NCBI GenBank assembly: GCA_016935315.1
Contig: JAFGRD010000097.1
Coordinates: forward strand, 1 to 64,000
DNA from: Pirellulales bacterium
GTDB taxonomy: Bacteria > Planctomycetota > Planctomycetia > Pirellulales > Thermoguttaceae
Length of the DNA stretch: 64,000 nt
Reading direction: 5' to 3'
The stretch's first letter is position 1; every line of letters starts with the position of its first letter. The position numbers and the translations under genes are program-made. Positions 62,102-64,000 of this stretch are shown here, in pieces. The notes beneath the pieces were generated by a model. It was not told the DNA's origin. It made no database searches and worked only from the letters and a program-made list of their open reading frames with translations.

Positions 62102-64000
62102 AGCGGTCGGCCCAGGTTCTGCGGGCCGGAAACGGGTCGGCTGGAAAGGCGAAGTCGCCCATCGACGGCCTGGTTGAGCTGTCGCCGTAGGTCCTCATCG
62201 TGAGGAGTGCGCTGCTGGCACCAGTTGAAATGCCTCTCAGCTTCTCCAAATTGCTCCAATTCAAGCAACCGTTGCCCCAACGCGAGGTGGGCACGATAGT
62301 AGTTGGGATCGCACCGCAGCGCGTTGTGAAAACAGCGAAGGGACTTTTCACGTTGGTCCGTGTACCAATATGCGTTGGCGGCCTCGAGCCACACCGGCGC
62401 AGCGTTTCCCCCTTGCAGATCGCCGGCGTGATGCTCGGCAACCTCTGCCATGCGCACTCGCAAGAGTCGCAGCTTGTCGGGCCGTTTGATCACGCAGAAA
62501 TGGTCCTCCATGACCCTCAGGCCTGCTAGGTCGGGTTGAAAGATGCTCAGCAGTTCGGGGACGGGCACCTTGTCGGCCAGGCATCGAACCAGCCGCTTCT
62601 GGCAGCCTCGGCCACAATGGAACGACGCCCGCCAATAGGCTACGGCCGATTCTTGGGCCTTCTTCAATCGAGGGGCCTCTCGCTCGACCCTGGCCTGGAA
62701 CTGTTGCAGCGCGTGCTGGTAAGCGGTCTCGTCAAGCTCTCCATTCCAGCGGGCGTCTTGCAGGGCCTGGGCCTCCTCCTCGAGGGCCCGCACGGGGTCC
62801 ATGGCGACCACGCCGGCGCTGAACAGGACGTCGCCGTCGACGGGGCGGACCTTCAAGGCTTGCCGCACGTAATCGGCCCGGATCGGCAGTTCCCGCTGCG
62901 GCCCCTCGAGAAACGCGAATACGACCAAGGGAAGGTAGGCCTCCCCCAGTAGGGGACAAAGCCTCAGGGCCCGGTCGGCTGATTGCAGCGATGCCTCGAG
63001 ATGCCGGCACCGCTGGCCGAGGGCCATCGAGAGCCATCGCTTGGCGTCGGCCGACGATCGAAAGGGCGTTTCCAGTCTCGGATCGTACGACGTCAATACG
63101 TCGTGGCGGATCTCGTCCATGCTCAACGCGTCCGGGTCGTCACCGTGCGCATCGAACAGTTCGAAGTGAACCGAAGCCAGCCTCGCATGGGCACGGGCGT
63201 GATCCGGCTGCCACCGGATTACCTGAGACAATTCCCCGGCCATGGATTCCAGAGCCCGACGACGGCTGGCGCCGTTGAGCTTCCAGGAATCGCCATTCAA
63301 CAGCAGGAAGCGATACCAGGCAGGTTCCGCCCGGGCCGCCGCAAGCCGGCTTTGCACCATCGGAAAACCCACCAGTATCACGCACACCGCTAGCACCAGC
63401 CAGCCGAAACGGGGGATGTCGAACAGTCGGGTGGAGGCTTCCGGGCCGTCGCGATTCGCGCGATCCAACTGCCACAGACGACAGGCGCAGGCGCCCAGGA
63501 TCACGGGCACAATCATGCATCCGGGAACATACCAGATGAAGTCACCGATTGAGTGCACGACGCTGGCCGCCAGGCTGGCCGAAATGGCGGCAAAACAGAC
63601 GGTCGTCCGCGGGGCGGATCCACGGCGGATCGATGCCATGCACCAGTATGCACAGAGCCCAATGGCGGTCAGGACCAGCAGCAAGCCGGGCACACCCATT
63701 TCCAGCGCGACCTGGACGTAGCCGTTCTCAGCATGGGTATATTCGATGCCCGGCGGAATGGTCTTCACGTCCCGAGCGTACATCGGGAAAACTTCACAGT
63801 GGCTGCCGAGCCCCGTTCCCAACAGAGGATACTCGGCGACGCCCGCCAAGACAACTTGCCAGAGTCCGCGTCGGCCCGCATTCTTGTCGAGTTCCTCCAG
63901 CGAGCCGAAGTCGTCCAACTCGTCGACCAGGGCGTCGTATCCGTGGACGAACAAGCATGCCGTCACGAACAGCCCGACGCCGACCAGGGCGAAGAGCATT
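62095..64000 (-). CDS. O-antigen-ligase-like membrane protein with TPR tail (N-terminus beyond the window)
   Basis: The visible 634 residues lack the N-terminus, which lies past 64000. The membrane part (first about 230 residues) has the WaaL/Wzy-C pattern: LLGTGLGSHCEVFP in the periplasmic loop and HAENGYVQVALEMGVPG. A soluble region of about 400 residues follows, with TPR-like helices (FHNALRCDPNYYRAHLALGQ). Such proteins attach or export surface glycans. In this cluster it is the upstream-most visible gene. The stop codon falls inside repeat copy D. No start can be given. Confidence 0.87.
   Translation of the reverse strand, partial: MLFALVGVGLFVTACLFVHGYDALVDELDDFGSLEELDKNAGRRGLWQVVLAGVAEYPLLGTGLGSHCEVFPMYARDVKTIPPGIEYTHAENGYVQVALEMGVPGLLLVLTAIGLCAYWCMASIRRGSAPRTTVCFAAISASLAASVVHSIGDFIWYVPGCMIVPVILGACACRLWQLDRANRDGPEASTRLFDIPRFGWLVLAVCVILVGFPMVQSRLAAARAEPAWYRFLLLNGDSWKLNGASRRRALESMAGELSQVIRWQPDHARAHARLASVHFELFDAHGDDPDALSMDEIRHDVLTSYDPRLETPFRSSADAKRWLSMALGQRCRHLEASLQSADRALRLCPLLGEAYLPLVVFAFLEGPQRELPIRADYVRQALKVRPVDGDVLFSAGVVAMDPVRALEEEAQALQDARWNGELDETAYQHALQQFQARVEREAPRLKKAQESAVAYWRASFHCGRGCQKRLVRCLADKVPVPELLSIFQPDLAGLRVMEDHFCVIKRPDKLRLLRVRMAEVAEHHAGDLQGGNAAPVWLEAANAYWYTDQREKSLRCFHNALRCDPNYYRAHLALGQRLLELEQFGEAERHFNWCQQRTPHDEDLRRQLNQAVDGRLRLSSRPVSGPQNLGRPLH

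Noticed and set aside
1-64000. CRISPR array or prophage
   Set aside because: No regularly spaced direct repeats, integrase or phage structural genes were seen anywhere in the window.

Overview
The window reads as chromosomal DNA of a high-GC (about 63-65% by eye) planctomycete, most likely of the Pirellulales type. The grounds are family-level: a DUF1598 protein, PEP-CTERM proteins with dockerin-like repeats, a squalene-hopene cyclase operon, ThuA, PQQ-propeller and parallel beta-helix proteins, a bacterial microcompartment (BMC) shell gene, and a helix-turn-helix/receiver regulator. This placement is inference; no rRNA or tRNA gene was found.

Layout. 0.2-6.9 kb (+): a TPR protein, ExbB, ExbD and a TonB-like two-span protein whose C-terminus is an alpha/alpha-toroid domain, which looks like an energised envelope machine. 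7-15.2 kb: secreted and periplasmic proteins (beta-helix, ThuA, a double alpha/beta-hydrolase, a PQQ lipoprotein), a ferredoxin-like protein and a small unknown protein, plus a 233-bp MITE-like element. 15.4-19.2 kb (+): an unknown protein, a SNF2 helicase and a lower-GC protein joining an EVE domain to a putative nuclease domain. 19.3-22.3 kb: an RmlD-like reductase divergent from mnmG. 22.5-26.1 kb: two adjacent PEP-CTERM proteins. 26.1-30.3 kb (-): hopanoid genes shc-hpnH-hpnG.

30.5-35 kb (+): a tightly coupled three-gene operon (4-bp overlaps) of a DapA-family lyase with a C-terminal tail resembling a microcompartment encapsulation peptide, a large PQQ lipoprotein, and a tandem BMC shell protein. 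The shell gene has a strong internal ribosome binding site that could also give a single-domain shell protein. This is the most interesting locus in the window. 35-39 kb (-): a soluble histidine kinase, an HTH-receiver regulator and SppA. 39.2-46.7 kb (+): a TIM-barrel isomerase, a DUF1598 protein, a 980-residue secreted protein and a lipoprotein.

46.7-64 kb (-): a saccharopine-dehydrogenase-like protein followed by a long surface polysaccharide cluster. It has a WecA/MraY-type initiating transferase, WecG/TagA and GT4 glycosyltransferases, a Wzy-like polymerase, a Wzx-like flippase, an O-antigen-ligase/TPR protein that runs off the window, and decorating enzymes (asparagine synthase, formyltransferase, methyltransferase, sulfotransferase, deacetylase, hydrolase). 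The XrtA-type deacetylase and the PEP-CTERM proteins together suggest an exosortase-linked exopolysaccharide, but no exosortase gene is in the window.

A family of four roughly 95-bp imperfect palindromes lies between genes at 6.9, 13.3, 61.7 and 62.0 kb, all in the same orientation.
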